DNA from: Bigelowiella natans CCMP2755 | Taxonomy: Eukaryota; Cercozoa; Chlorarachniophyceae | DNA: 55,000 bases | Assembly: GCA_000320545.1 (NCBI GenBank) | Contig: ADNK01001197.1 | Span: 242,501-297,500 of the forward strand | Direction of reading: 5' to 3' | Shown here: positions 13,231 to 24,667 of the stretch, piece by piece | How positions within the stretch are numbered: position 1 is the first letter of the stretch | Layout of the letters: each line of letters begins with the position of its first letter | Translations under genes and position numbers: made by a program | Notes under the pieces: generated by a model | Told to the model about the DNA's origin: nothing | The model's input: the letters and a program-made list of their open reading frames with translations, nothing else | Databases searched by the model: none

Positions 13231-13960
13231 GTATGTGTGAGTGAGTGAATAAATGTATATTGATGATATTTATATTCTATTGTAAAGTTTCTCGAATAAT
13301 GATAATAATACGGTTTTATCGTCGATACGAACACTTAGTCGTCGAGGAAAAGAAAGTCAGCATCAGTATTGGCTGCTCCTCCACTTCTATTAAATAGTAG
13401 AAACCCTGCGACAACAATTGTTGTAAGTACTCCCATGGTTGTGGGGAAAAGTCTAGATTCGAGAATACTACCACGTTGGTGGGCAAATAATACGATGCAA
13501 GAACATCAAAGAACTGTAGCAGCTTCTTCTAGTTATCAGAAGGTGCTTTATTTGCTTCTTGACTATCTATTTTTCTCTATGTTCTATTCATCCTAATCCG
13601 TTTTCCTTGACATTATTTTCCCTTTTTCTTTTATAATGTGCTGTCTGTATTCTGGGAGTTGACATCTTACTATTTTATTGTTATAATGTGTTGTCTGAAT
13701 CCTGGGAATTCTATGTTTCTGGGGGGAATAATTTGTTGTATGGCTACCAGCAGCCTCCTCCTCCTCTTCTGGGTAGCTGTCAAAAGCCCGTCATCCTCCA
13801 AACCCACCACCACCACCACCAGCAGCACCAGCAGCAGCAGCAGCAGCTGGAACAACAACGACAATCACTTTTGAGCAGCTCAGAAGAAACCCAAGCGACG
13901 ACGACGACGACGATGACAAGCACGACGACGTTCCAGGATCGGCGAGTAGGTCTGCAATAA
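10590..13960 (+). CDS. Telobox Myb/SANT DNA-binding protein (TRF-like)
   Basis: Probable telomere-repeat or telobox-binding protein. The start ATG at 10590 directly follows an in-frame TAG. Exons: 10590-10613, 10690-10737, 11041-11087, 11167-11314, 11431-11828, perhaps 11891-11912, 12050-12405, 12741-12826, 13024-13123, 13339-13542, 13751-13960. About 540 aa. The N-terminal half is basic and low complexity (Thr, Ser and Gln runs) with nuclear-localisation-like RSRKR and KRR clusters. Exons 12741 and 13024 join in phase to form one Myb repeat: RRKRIFWTACEETHLRMGV, FGTGKWAKII and the telobox signature VDLKDKWRNL. The C-terminus is His/Gln-rich and ends at a TAA. In TRF and plant TRB-type proteins this motif contacts TTAGGG-like DNA. 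The junction around 11828-12050 has an unresolved phase, so the middle of the protein is less certain than the Myb part. Confidence 0.8.
13196..13228. repeat. (GT)n microsatellite
   Basis: Dinucleotide run in the telobox-gene intron 13124-13338. Confidence 0.9.
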
Positions 13961-14916
13961 GTGGTGGTGGTGGTGGTGCTGTCGTCGTCGCCTTTAAGTG
14001 TCACTATTCCGTTCTCCAACACAAAATCTCAGTAAAATCATGCCATGAAGAAAAGTCTCAGGATTCAATTCTCTAGATCGTGGGCAAAAGGTGGAAAATA
14101 CTCCGGAAAACCGTATTTTTTCGAGATAATTCGCATAGTTAGCGCTAATGTCCATTCTAGTTATTCTGCAAACTCTTATGATATAATGCACATAGGTACA
14201 CGCACAGTGCATTATATGTACAGTATCTAGAGTATGTACGTGCTACTATGTTCAGACATGCACACAAGTGTAGTTTTAACACTACTAAATACATAGCATT
14301 TATTTACATAGATTTTGATGGCTGCATAATTGATACTCGCTGCTCTGATGTAGCCAATTCACAATTTGTCATGCACAGTGCTAGAGTGCATGGTGCTGCA
14401 GCGCTAGCGCGGTTTAATTTGCGCTAGTGCTCTTGAAAAAGCACGTAGCACATGCTAGCATGTCCTCAAATCTGTCGAATGAAACCACCTACATGGCGTC
14501 CACGCGGATCGCACTAGCACAGCTAGCTGGCGCAACACGGTCACGTCTAGACGTACGTGCATGATGATGAGCTACATGAGCGGATGAGTTAGTGAGTTTC
14601 AAAGTGTCACAGCGAAAAGGCTCATTCCATGCATGCCAATTTGTGTCTCCCTCTGGTTTCCACCTCGCCCGCCCATCGAAATTCGCGTTGTAACGAATTG
14701 TCTCTGCGTTCGATTAGCATGTTCCACCCGGACAGATTGGTGGCTACTTGCATTCACATTGGAACAATGTTTTCAACGGTGATCGTGGCTAAGAAAACAG
14801 GTTTTTGCATTCAGCTAGCACAAAGAATTTTGTGACACAGAAATCCAAATTGAAAGTTATTTTGTTGTCAACCTGCATTTCATGTGACGACATTTCAATT
14901 ACAAACACACAGAGAA

Positions 14917-14980
<64 letters not shown>

Positions 14981-16493
14981 TTTGATTCACTGATTGGTTG
15001 ATGTGCACATCACACTACACGTCGCTTACATCATTTCATGTGTCAACTTGTGTCAAATGCAGGCCGCATTGGCCTTGCAATGCCGCTAATGTTTCTTCAA
15101 TGGGTTGCATTGATCTGGTGCTCATTGAGGTCAGCTGTTACTTAAAGAAAATCATTTCCATCGATGACACGGGGTTCACAAACACCATCCTTTCTAACAT
15201 TAGTTACATTCCTTTTGGTCAAAGAACATTGAAGTCCTGCGTGACGTTTTGCTGGAATGGAACATGGAACTGCCAATGAGGCACACGCTTGATCCATTCC
15301 ACGTGCTACTAAATCAGCACAGAACAAGCTACCCAAATGACATCGTTGATCTGCAATGACAAGGATCCCCTAAGTTCATGTTTCTCATGCAATTTGTGTT
15401 TCATGCCTGCTAGCCTGAGTGCCAAGCCTTTGAACATGCTTTGGCCGCATGTGTTAATGACATGACACCTACCATGGTTTTCAATCACATGCCCCCGGAT
15501 GTAGATGCTTTCAAATGCATGAAACGTGCAACAGAAGAGACAAATGGACACAATGCAAGCGCTGTAGCCGCTGCTTTGCATGGCTGCATCAGGATGGCCC
15601 ATCAAAAAGATTCAATCACTTCATTGCCATCACAATGGACTCGTAACACCCATCACTAGTGTCCATTGTCATTCGTCTCATGCCCCAACATCGATCCTCT
15701 TTGTCATCTTGGTCAAAGCTGTTTTGCACGACCTATTTTTTTCATGAATGCACATGGCATTGGTGTTTGCTGACATGCTCGCATCGATCGCCCGGCGGAA
15801 CATTGCTTCGTGCTCGAAATCAAAGTTCGGACAATTTGCAATTTGTCTTCAACGATGTCGTGTCGAGAGCCATTTGAAGAAGAGACATTGTCCTTCGATT
15901 CCGTTCAAGGGCCCTCAATGAACGGGTGATCAATTTTCTTTGCTGCTCATGATTCAGCAAATGCAATCGCGCCTTGAATTAGACCACATGCAAAATGGCC
16001 GCCAACTACAGCCTAGCAGCTAGCTCTGCGACATCTAGATGTCTCATGTTCTAGTGTTGTGCGCGTGTCAATCACGCCTTCCATGGTGTCATTGAAAAAT
16101 TCAATCACTTCTCAACATCCGTCTCACACACACACACACACACATTTCTGCTGTTGTGAGGCGCTCATGTGTTTCATGCATTTTGAAAAAGTGTTCACAT
16201 GCACATCTGATATAGTCTGCTTGCTATGATGGACACAGCAATGCACTATACACATCATTGCTAGATTGAGCACGTCATCCCTGAATCTCTAGCATCTACC
16301 TAGTGCACCATCACTGCCTAGCTAGCACTATTAGAGGAGAGGAGATGGTCCATGTCGCTTTCACGGCAACACCACATGTTTTATGCATCGCATCTGCTTC
16401 TTCACAGTGGCCACGGGACAACATGAAGCTTCCGAGATCGCCCACTGTGTCGATGGCGCGCATATCTACTCCTGTAAGTGTGTTTTTTCGAGC
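13961..16493. other. Convergent intergenic space, no gene recognised
   Basis: Tail-to-tail space between the telobox gene and the ankyrin gene. The stretch 14230-14600 is a CATG/CTAG-rich island. A compound (GT)n(GA)n microsatellite lies near 14916-14975. The stretch 15000-16300 is of more even composition with short ORFs on both strands (for example 14998-15279 plus and 15309-15605 minus). None has a recognisable motif or a convincing exon structure. Confidence 0.5.
14916..14975. repeat. Compound (GT)n(GA)n microsatellite
   Basis: A GT run passes directly into a GA run in the convergent space after the telobox gene. Confidence 0.9.
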
Positions 16494-17100
16494 TTATGGC
16501 GACCGATTTTGCTTTTTCGAGTTGATGGCGACGACTCCTGCCCCCAACCCCCGCTTCAATTCCGTGCTTAAGAAGTGGATATCCCTCAAGTCTCTGTTGA
16601 ACACCTGAATCCGTCGCTCAATACAACAATGTTTGATGAAGCTTTTGAGTTCATTGTCGCTTGCCAAGTCATAGGGAGTCTCCCCATTTGTGTTCTTGGC
16701 CTCAATGTTTGCCTCCATGTCAACCAGGTACTTCACGATCTCAAAATGACCCTTTTTGGAACCCGCGATCAAGGGAGTATTACCTAATAAATTGTGTCGA
16801 AATCGTTATAAATTATGTAACATGTTCTATAACTGCTGTCCCAATGCTAGTATTGGTACCCACCCCATACGTCTTTCGCCTCAATGTTTGCCTTCATGTC
16901 AACCAGGTACTTTACGATCTCAAAATGACCCTTTGTGGAACCCGCGATCAAGGGAGTATCACCTCAGATATTGTATTGAAATCATTTCAAATCATGTAAC
17001 ATATTCTACAACTGCTGTCTAAGTGCTAGTATTGGTACCACAACCTTTTTTTTTGGAATCCCTTTTGAAAAGCCATCGCTAACGGATGACCCAAGCGTGG
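16494..17100 (-). CDS. Ankyrin-repeat protein, C-terminal exons
   Basis: Ankyrin repeats mediate protein binding. Exon 16962-16864 is exactly 99 bases, one 33-residue repeat (DTPLIAGSTKGHFEIVKYL), with phase-1 introns on both sides. The next exon, 16783-16494, starts with a near-identical repeat (NTPLIAGSKKGHFEIVKYL). It continues through NTNGETPYDLASDNELK to a stop at 16494. An upstream piece around 17036-17100 ends in frame at a donor near 17036 and would precede the first repeat. Its start is unclear because of an A9 run. An ORF up to 17349 may or may not belong to the gene. The first exon was not found, so this may be a fragment. Confidence 0.65.
16784..17036 (-). repeat. Tandem duplication of an ankyrin exon plus intron, unit about 179 bp
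   Basis: Intron sequence at 16784-16863 and at 16963-17036 aligns base for base with scattered differences. Both contain AACTGCTGTC and GCTAGTATTGGTACC at the same spacing. The adjoining exons also match. The offset is 179 bases, so one exon-intron unit was duplicated in tandem, adding one ankyrin repeat. Confidence 0.8.
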
Positions 17101-17349
17101 ACCAGCACATGTGGATGTAGCCTTTGGGAAGTTCCTACGTAGAGTAGATGTGTTTTTGTGCCGTCGAATGCAAGAACGTAGCCCTGGGATCTGGTTCGTC
17201 TTCATGCTCCTCCTTTTTTCATGATTCTGAAGCCATTGAAACCAAAAAGCCTTGCTGGGTTGTGCCCTCTCGGATGATGCTAGTGTCGTTGTGGCATTGC
17301 TAGATTGTACCATGACGACCCATCTTCTGGATCGTGCTGTGCGTGCCAC

Positions 17350-17751
17350 ACTGTCGCGCTACATTGCACGTGCATAGCTAGCTAGATATGCGTCGATCAT
17401 GTTTGTACCGATGCACAATCTGCAGACACGATGACCATTGACAAGATTTAATCAATTCATTACATCCGTGCTTTGCACAGCTACATGAGGATGACTATTG
17501 AACAAATCTAATTTGATTTATTACATATGTCTTACATCCGTCTCACATCTGCAGACACAGCGATGGAGTTTGCAGTGTGTCTAGATTTACAGCTATACTG
17601 TCATTAATGCGTGTTTGGGGTATGCACTACACAGCAGCAGATGTTTTCTTAAATTAACAATGTCTAAATGTGCTTCATATTTCTGGATTTTCAAGCCAAG
17701 CCCAGCTCAAATAAACGCTATTTTCTTTTAATCATCTTTAATAGTTTCAAG
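17350..17751. other. Intergenic DNA with copies of a dispersed repeat
   Basis: Two related segments lie near 17410-17465 and 17471-17560. They contain a GATGACCATTGA-like word followed by ACAAATCTAAT or AAGATTTAAT and TACATCCG. A third member lies near 24025-24100. No exon is recognised here. Confidence 0.5.
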
Positions 17752-18174
17752 GATGGCAACCAGAACAAAATCCGTGACTAGATGGATTAGACTTCGGACA
17801 TGCAGCACCCTATGGTAATTAAAATAAACTCAAACGAGAAAATTATTATTAAGTATAAAAAATTCTCACCGAATAAGTATATCTTGACATGTGATCATTG
17901 CAAACCTAATTAATGATGATCAGAGTTGATGAATCTGATAAAATTGTATTTTCACTCGAAAACCTTTAATTTAACAGGGATTCGCCTCCCAATTGGAAAG
18001 TATGAGAAGTGCAATCCTTCGGAGTTCCATTTTCGTAACTTGGCAAGCACCCATTTTTTCCGTTTAGATGTATACACCCAAAACTTTTCTGGAAGGGTTG
18101 TAGCTACAATCCTGAGCAAGAAAACTGTTATTATACAATCTCAAGTATTATTTTATGCTGCTATCCTCCAATGA
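17752..18174 (+). CDS. Possible small gene, function unknown
   Basis: An ATG at 17752 opens a short basic reading (MATRTKSVTRWIRLRTCSTL) ending at a GTAATT donor-like site. A protein-like segment follows an acceptor near 17978 (RLPIGKYEKCNPSEFHFRN) and runs to a TGA at 18172. The two pieces do not join in phase. The end overlaps the stop of the minus-strand gene at 18161, so one of the two models is wrong here. I do not recognise the product. Confidence 0.25.
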
Positions 18175-18605
18175 TCTTCTCCAAATACCACCTTTGAATA
18201 TCGACTACATGATCGATAGTTTGAATTTGTTCTATTTTTGCGCGAAGGGCCAAATTTTTGTCAAGAGTGCACAATCGTACATGAGCGCCCTTTGAGAAAA
18301 TATGCAAATAAACAAATCAAATATAAGCACATTCAAAACGAATGAAGTTGGAAGAATAATATCAGGTGCCTGACCTCTGTTCTGCTTAAGAACATGCAAC
18401 AATTGAGAATAGAATCGTCTCCTCTTAGCATTGTTGGAAACTAAAATATGAACGATCAAAAAATACTACAAGAATAGGCAAATGAGGATATGCTAGTACA
18501 ACTATTACTTTGTGATATCCATCATCCTTAAAGTACATGTGATCCATTTGTCCTACTACCACCTGTATATTCATTTTATGGATGATCAAGATACACACAT
18601 ATTTT

Positions 18606-18645
<40 letters not shown>

Positions 18646-20737
18646 ATTTTTACCGAAGACGGAGATGATGATTTTGGACCCCCCCTCTTCGCCATCTCTG
18701 AATACAAAACACGATGAGCATTTCGAGCTTCATACCCCAGCTGTCTGGTATCCTTTTTTAGACCATCAAGTTCTCGCATCACCTGTGGCAAAAATGTTTG
18801 TTTCAGATATTCTTCTATTTTACACAAGTTATAGCATTCATCATCATACAAAGAAGTCTCTTTTCTTCTTCTTCTTCTTCTTCTTCTTCTTCTTCAATCT
18901 ACCGCCTTTGGTATGAGAAACATGCTTCTTTTCCCGTGCTGCTGCTGTTTCTGGAAATGAAAGCAATTCCTGAACCGCGGAAATTGTCTACCAAAGGATG
19001 ATAAACAGGTGTTTAAATGTTTCAATACTCAAGCCGTTATGAGAAGTGATTGTTTTTGCTACTACTTACTACTACTGCTACTACCTTGGAGAGAAATACT
19101 CCAAAATCCAACATGTATCCAAAACGAAAATCACATCACCTGAAATTGCCGTTTTCTTTTTAGAAATAAGAGGAGAAAATCAAACAACAAAGTGTTATTA
19201 CAGTTATGTTAATAATACATTTCATATTTAATTTTCCTCCTAGTTCTTTATCAATAGAAGCCTCATTTTCACCAGAGCTCATCAACAGCGAAGTAGCAGT
19301 GATGGGATCTTGTTTTTTTTTTGGTTCTTTCGCTGTTTCATTGTCCTTCACTTCTGCCTTCTTCGCTGCTTCATTGTTCTTCACTTCTTTCTTCTGCGCA
19401 GCTAAAACTCCCAAGATACTAGCTTTCATTTCTCTAATCCTGTGGAAAATTGATTATATTGGTGACTACTAAAATCATAAATCTGCTGGATTATTTTTCA
19501 TAACATACTTAATTTCGATATTTGTGAGCTGCTCATCTTTTGTTTCATTGCTATGGACTGCTCCATCAATATCAGCCTTGCTGCTGCTCTCAACTCCAGC
19601 TTCTGGCAGAGGATAAGGGAAACGTTTTAAAGACTTTGGTTTCGCCCATCGTCGTGTGCGAAGATTATATGCCCACCTTAAACAGCAGACAATGTTCAGC
19701 ATTTATCTGCATCGTGGTATTATCGATGATCACGTTGGAAATGAAGGAGAAGACGATTATGGGATATTATGGAAGAAGAAGAAGAAGAAGAAGAAAAAGA
19801 AGTACCCATAAGAATATCTTTCTTCGATACTTTTGAATTTCGATCCCTAGAAATATATTATATTAGATTTCGCCGAAGTATGCATGTGCGCTGAAATTGA
19901 TTCACCTGGTATGGCTTAACATCTTTCCTTTTTACTGCTTCTAAGTATCCCTCCAGAGAAAGGTAAATGTCTTTTTGCGGCACAACTGAAGCCTTGGTAT
20001 TGACAACTTGTTTCTTGAAAAGATCAAGGGTCATCTAGATTTTATGAAATAAATTTATCAGCCATCTTACTGAAACCAGTTTCACGATGAATGCCTACAT
20101 ATCTTCAGTGTCATTTACCTTTTTGAAAGACTCCATGATGTCGTTGATATTTGGTTCTGCAATATTGTCCTCCACTTTTGCAAAATTCTCAACGCATGCT
20201 TTTTTATTAGTTATGTCAACAAGTGGTGATTTCATTTTCCTGAGGTGAGAGTGGTCATCCATTATTCTTTTTGAAGTGTATCGAGCCGTTGACACAGATT
20301 CCAGTCTAAGATCAAGAAACACACTGCATTTTACACTTACGACATCGACGAAATTATCTTTACAATATTTCATGTCGCATTCCTTAATCGCATTGTGTTT
20401 TCATATTATCGATAGGTCGTACCGAAAAATACTCATCTATGCGTTGTTGCCCGTAGCTACCATTATTCAGAGACATACATAACACTTATTCGTGAAATAA
20501 TCGCTAATCATGACATAATTTCTATTGTTCATCCTTGTTTCATTGAGAAAGTCTCAGGGGAAATGACGTCATGCTTCACTTGAAACTGATCAGTAAAGTC
20601 TGAATTTTTAATTCGCTTACTTTTCCCGCTACGAGTTGCTGGAGAAGGAATGGGTAGGAAGGGCCAGCAATGTGTTGCTCTGCAAATTGTTCGCCATTAC
20701 TACTATAAAACTCGCTGATATTCGAGGCACTCTCCAT
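18161..20737 (-). CDS. Multi-exon gene, product not recognised
   Basis: The start ATG at 20737 opens MESASNISEFYSSNGEQ, ending at a GTAAGC donor at 20620. Further exons with consistent phases: 20585-20568, 20382-20341, 20305-20119, 20034-19906, 19846-19806, 19676-19509 and 19439-19202. The exons around 18957-18650 (KIEEYLKQTFLPQVMREL) and 18450-18300 are less exact. The last exon is 18289-18161 and ends with a TAG. The protein is acidic and Lys-rich, with helical stretches such as AQKKEVKNNEAAKKAEVK and CTLDKNLALRAKIEQIQTI that suggest coiled coil. One phase mismatch (20341 to 20305) remains. No catalytic motif or known family was recognised. It lies head-to-head with the transporter at 21093. 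Confidence 0.55.
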
Positions 20738-20801
20738 ACATAAAATCGATTGAGTGTTTGATCTTTCTTCATCATACACAAGCCCATACATGCACAGAGA
20801 G

Positions 20802-20837
<36 letters not shown>

Positions 20838-21092
20838 GCATGCGTGGACACGCATCATTCACACATGCTTCACGCAAAGAGCATATACAAACGCATCCAC
20901 ACATAGAAAATGTACGTGTTTAAATGTTCAGATATATCCTGAGGAAAACTAACTCCGTCCAAGGCGTCTTTCTTCATCGAGGAGGTAGAATGCTTTTTGG
21001 TCAATATATCATCATTTTATCAGCACGAAACAGGCAGCAGCTTCGCGACAAATATTAAATAATTCGCCTACCATCTTTTTAAAGGTGCAAAA

Positions 21093-22559
21093 ATGACTGC
21101 CGCAGGGCCACGAGGGAGACTTAGGCAAGCATATTTGTTGTTTGGAACACGCGTAGTTTGTCAAGCTACTCGTTTAGCATGGGCGCCACTCCTTATATAC
21201 ATCTCAAAAGAACTCAACTTAAATCATGCACACCAGGGGCAAGTTCTGTCGTCATTTTCATTTGGATACCTATTCACCCAAGTTGTGGGGGGAATGGCTG
21301 CCGACAAGTTCGGTGGAAAACCAGTACAGACAGTATCTCTTGTAGGTTCGTCTCTAGGAATGCTACTAATTCCTGTTGTAGTCGATTATGGGTACTGGGC
21401 CTTATGCTCTGTCTATTTTCTCATGGGATTGTGCCAAGGCCCTTCACACCCAGGCTACAACGCAATGGCAGCGATATGGTTTCGAGCATCTGAACGTGGT
21501 TGGGTGTCTTCAGTTTGCGAGGCAGGTCCTGTTACTGGTACATTGCTGTCTCTTCTTATTGCTCCAAGGCTAGCAGCTACTTACGGTTGGCGTACAGCTT
21601 TCACGATGTTTGGCCTCATCACCACAGTATGGTCAATAGTTTGGCAACATTTCGCGTACAGCAATCCTTCAGAAGTTCCTAGGGAAAATGATGAGCCAAA
21701 CGATGAGGAGGCGGGGGTTTCTTCTGATTGTAACACCTTAAGCAGGAAACAACTGTCAAGCGGAAATCTCGTGAAACACAACAAGATGATAAATCCTGCT
21801 GCCGGCCATGACCACAAGAACTCGACGACTACGCATAAGAAGAGAAAAACAGAAGCAGCATCAGCACAAAACCAACTCCATTCAGCAGTCCAACAACAAC
21901 AACAACACGATACTGTTAAGACAGTTGCTCGAGCATCTTCTAAGTTCCCATTTGCGTTTTTCACATTTTTACCAGTTTGGGGAGTTATAGGGCAACATAT
22001 GATATTTAATACGTCACGTTACTTCTTTGCTGACTGGACGGCAATTTATTACGATGAGAGATTTAACCGCAATCCCGAGACGAGTGGTTTACTTTTATCC
22101 ATGCCCTTTGCTGCAGGCGCAATGGTACAGATGCTCATAAGCGGTGTGGAAGGTCCGATGATAAAGCGAGGATGGACGCCGTTAGATGTTCGGAAGATTA
22201 TGGGGGGATCTGGTTTCCTTATCACAGCTGTTTGCTTAATGATGATGACTACAACACTCAATGAATATTCTTTCTGTTTTTGGCTCTCTCTGTTGGAAGC
22301 TTCGCTTGCTTGCCACGCTTGTGGTTACAAAGCAAACTACATGGACCTCACAACAAGACATCAAGGCATATTTATGGGTACTGGAAACACTGTTGCAAGC
22401 ATCTGCACGTTTGGAATGCCTCTGGCAGTGGCGGCGTATTTAGATATGTTCCATGATTGGAATGGAATATTTTTGGCCCTTTCAGCTCTCAATTTCATCG
22501 GTATATTTATTAATCAGAGAGTAACAGTCGTGAAAGAACTTCATGTCGCAGAAGTATGA
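21093..22559 (+). CDS. Major facilitator superfamily transporter, SLC17/PHT4-like
   Basis: Predicted 488-residue membrane transporter; the SLC17 family carries organic or inorganic anions. It is one uninterrupted exon. Residues about 15-190 hold the first six membrane segments, with the MFS loop motif GGMAADKFGGK near residue 66 and a GPSHPGYNAMAAIWF segment near 115. A hydrophilic central loop (about 195-290) is rich in Lys, Asn and Gln, including a short Gln run. The second six segments follow (from about FPFAFFTFLPVWGVIG to the C-terminus). Length and topology fit the family. The substrate cannot be read from the sequence. It is the only intronless gene of its size in this window. Confidence 0.85.
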   Translation: MTAAGPRGRLRQAYLLFGTRVVCQATRLAWAPLLIYISKELNLNHAHQGQVLSSFSFGYLFTQVVGGMAADKFGGKPVQTVSLVGSSLGMLLIPVVVDYGYWALCSVYFLMGLCQGPSHPGYNAMAAIWFRASERGWVSSVCEAGPVTGTLLSLLIAPRLAATYGWRTAFTMFGLITTVWSIVWQHFAYSNPSEVPRENDEPNDEEAGVSSDCNTLSRKQLSSGNLVKHNKMINPAAGHDHKNSTTTHKKRKTEAASAQNQLHSAVQQQQQHDTVKTVARASSKFPFAFFTFLPVWGVIGQHMIFNTSRYFFADWTAIYYDERFNRNPETSGLLLSMPFAAGAMVQMLISGVEGPMIKRGWTPLDVRKIMGGSGFLITAVCLMMMTTTLNEYSFCFWLSLLEASLACHACGYKANYMDLTTRHQGIFMGTGNTVASICTFGMPLAVAAYLDMFHDWNGIFLALSALNFIGIFINQRVTVVKELHVAEV

Positions 22560-22630
22560 AGGATTCTAGTACGACTATTCTCCTCTCGAATTTAGCACCA
22601 TCATCTCTCTCGGTCGGTTGTGACGAGAAT

Positions 22631-22702
22631 ATTATGTGTGAACCAGCCTAGCATATTATCTGGATGATAACATCACATTATGTGTGAACCAGCCTAGCAT
22701 AT
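22631..22702. repeat. Duplicated 25-26 bp direct repeat
   Basis: The word ATTATGTGTGAACCAGCC with its continuation TAGCATAT occurs at 22631 and again at 22677, just after the transporter stop codon. This is a 46 bp offset. Confidence 0.8.
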
Positions 22703-23868
22703 AAATATCATCACAATAATACTCGATCTCCTAGTCACACATACATTATTTCGTGTAGCTTTGCATTCTCTGTGACAGTACGTATCGGTGTGGTCTAGTG
22801 GTCTATGTGCGCGTGCAAGTCCAGCAGATATGTGTAATTTACTACTGTGCAATGAAGAATGGTTGTAGCCAACAATGTCGTTCGGCGCGCAAACACCCAC
22901 TCATTCGGAGGCAGTATGCATGACAGAGACAATTATGAACATGACAGAAAACAACTAGTACTGTCATGCAGAAAACAACTGTTATCTCTCCATCATCGGC
23001 ATTGTTGTTTGCTACGCTTGCTAGCTTGTAGAACACATGAATATAAACAATCTTCATGGTCATGCATCAGACGCGCAAGAATGCGCGTGGTTGAGCCTCT
23101 CAATTCCCACACATGTCCCCAAGCTTGCGCAATGATGTGCACGCGTGCGCACGATTACTAGATTAGCTTCGCGCTTGTCACTATACATTCATGGACACAA
23201 TTGTGCAACAGCTAGCAGTAGCGTCCACAGATCGATGCTACAATGTAGTATGTCCGATCATCTAGTCATCATTCCGCACCAATATGCGCTAGCGAGCACA
23301 TGCATGCAGATCTAGAGGCAGTGCTGAGTGTCGCATAGCACACAGCTAGCACAGGGATGCGGTCGTCTGGATCAGACTGATCGATCCGCGGAACATCGAT
23401 ATGTGGATGGCACAACGAGACATCATTTGCACATTGCAACGTACATGATCACATGCTACAAGCATGTTCACTGCTAGCTAGTTCAATCCACGCGATTGAC
23501 GGCATGATGGCAAGTTGCGATGGCTACGATGTAGATGGCTAGATCTAGAGATGGTCATGTGCGCATTTTGCGATCGATGCGAGTGACTTGTCGTGCTGCA
23601 ATGGACAAGTGTGAGGTTGTAATGGACATGTGATGCATGTGATGATTATGCATTGCATGCACATGTGTAACAGCTGTGTCCATCATGGCTAGAAGGGCGT
23701 AGCATGTGTAGCTATCCACCATCTAGCCATGCGATGAACATCTACACCGTGTCTTTGCAGCACATGCGCGCCATGTGTGGATACACACAGCAACGTGCCC
23801 CATTTCTAGATCTAACTACGTGTGCGTACGTGCATGTCTAGTACGTGAGCATGTTGCAAGCAATCTTC

Positions 23869-23971
23869 ATTATAGACATGTAATACGATATATATAATAT
23901 ACATCATATTACTGTGGATACTTATTATAGACATGTAATACGATATATATAATATGTATCATATTACTGTG
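23869..23971. repeat. Two 48 bp copies of an AT-rich hairpin unit
   Basis: The two copies, 23869-23916 and 23924-23971, differ at about two bases. Each contains GTAATACGATATATAT and ends with CATATTAC, so the unit can fold back on itself. Confidence 0.75.
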
Positions 23972-24667
23972 TCTATTATCTTCGATCACATTCTAGCATT
24001 CTAGCATTGCTAGCGATTGTGCGACACACTTGCACAGCTACATGAGGATGACCATTGAACAAATTTGATTAATTCACTACATCTGTCTCACGCTGCTGCA
24101 TCTGTGTTGTCATTAGTGCCGCCAGACACACACGGACACAGCGTGCATGAGCAACATGAAATCGTCGCACATTGCATTATTCTAGGCCCATTGTGCACAC
24201 TGGTACACTCAGCACTCACGTCGTAGCAGACATGCATGTCTACAGCTGTATGTATGCATGCGATGCGTGTGCAGCACAAAAGAGTGCACGTGTAGTGCAT
24301 GTGTGCGATGTTACATCATGCACATGTGCATCGTTCGATATATATAACATGGAAATCCTGCTTTTAAATGTTTGGAATTTCTCGCATGCGATAGCAGCAT
24401 GTCTTTTGCGCAGAGGAAACCGCGACGCAAGTGAATGCTCTGCATCATGGATTTTCCATGACGAAAATGATCATGATGAACTTCACAATCCTTACAACTG
24501 ATTCATACAACCATACATACGCAGGTACGTAGGGGTCCTATCAATATATAACATCTTTAATAATAAATAAAGAAACTTCACATGTTTTACTTGTTCGAGG
24601 CAAATTCATTGCATCTAATTTAATAGATCGTTATAATAAGGCAAATGTTAATGAGTATCATTATTCC

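Larger units (their letters stand above)
22560..24667. other. Convergent intergenic space with CATG/CTAG-rich island
   Basis: Tail-to-tail space between the transporter and the minus-strand gene ending at 24668. The stretch 22800-24350 is dense in CATG, CTAG, TGCA and GCGC words. It also contains the short duplications at 22631-22702 and 23869-23971. ORFs of up to 109 codons are present on both strands, but none has protein-like composition or exon structure. Confidence 0.6.

Noticed and set aside
22790-22815. TGGTCTAGTGG, resembling a tRNA A box
   Set aside because: No B box or cloverleaf can be formed downstream.
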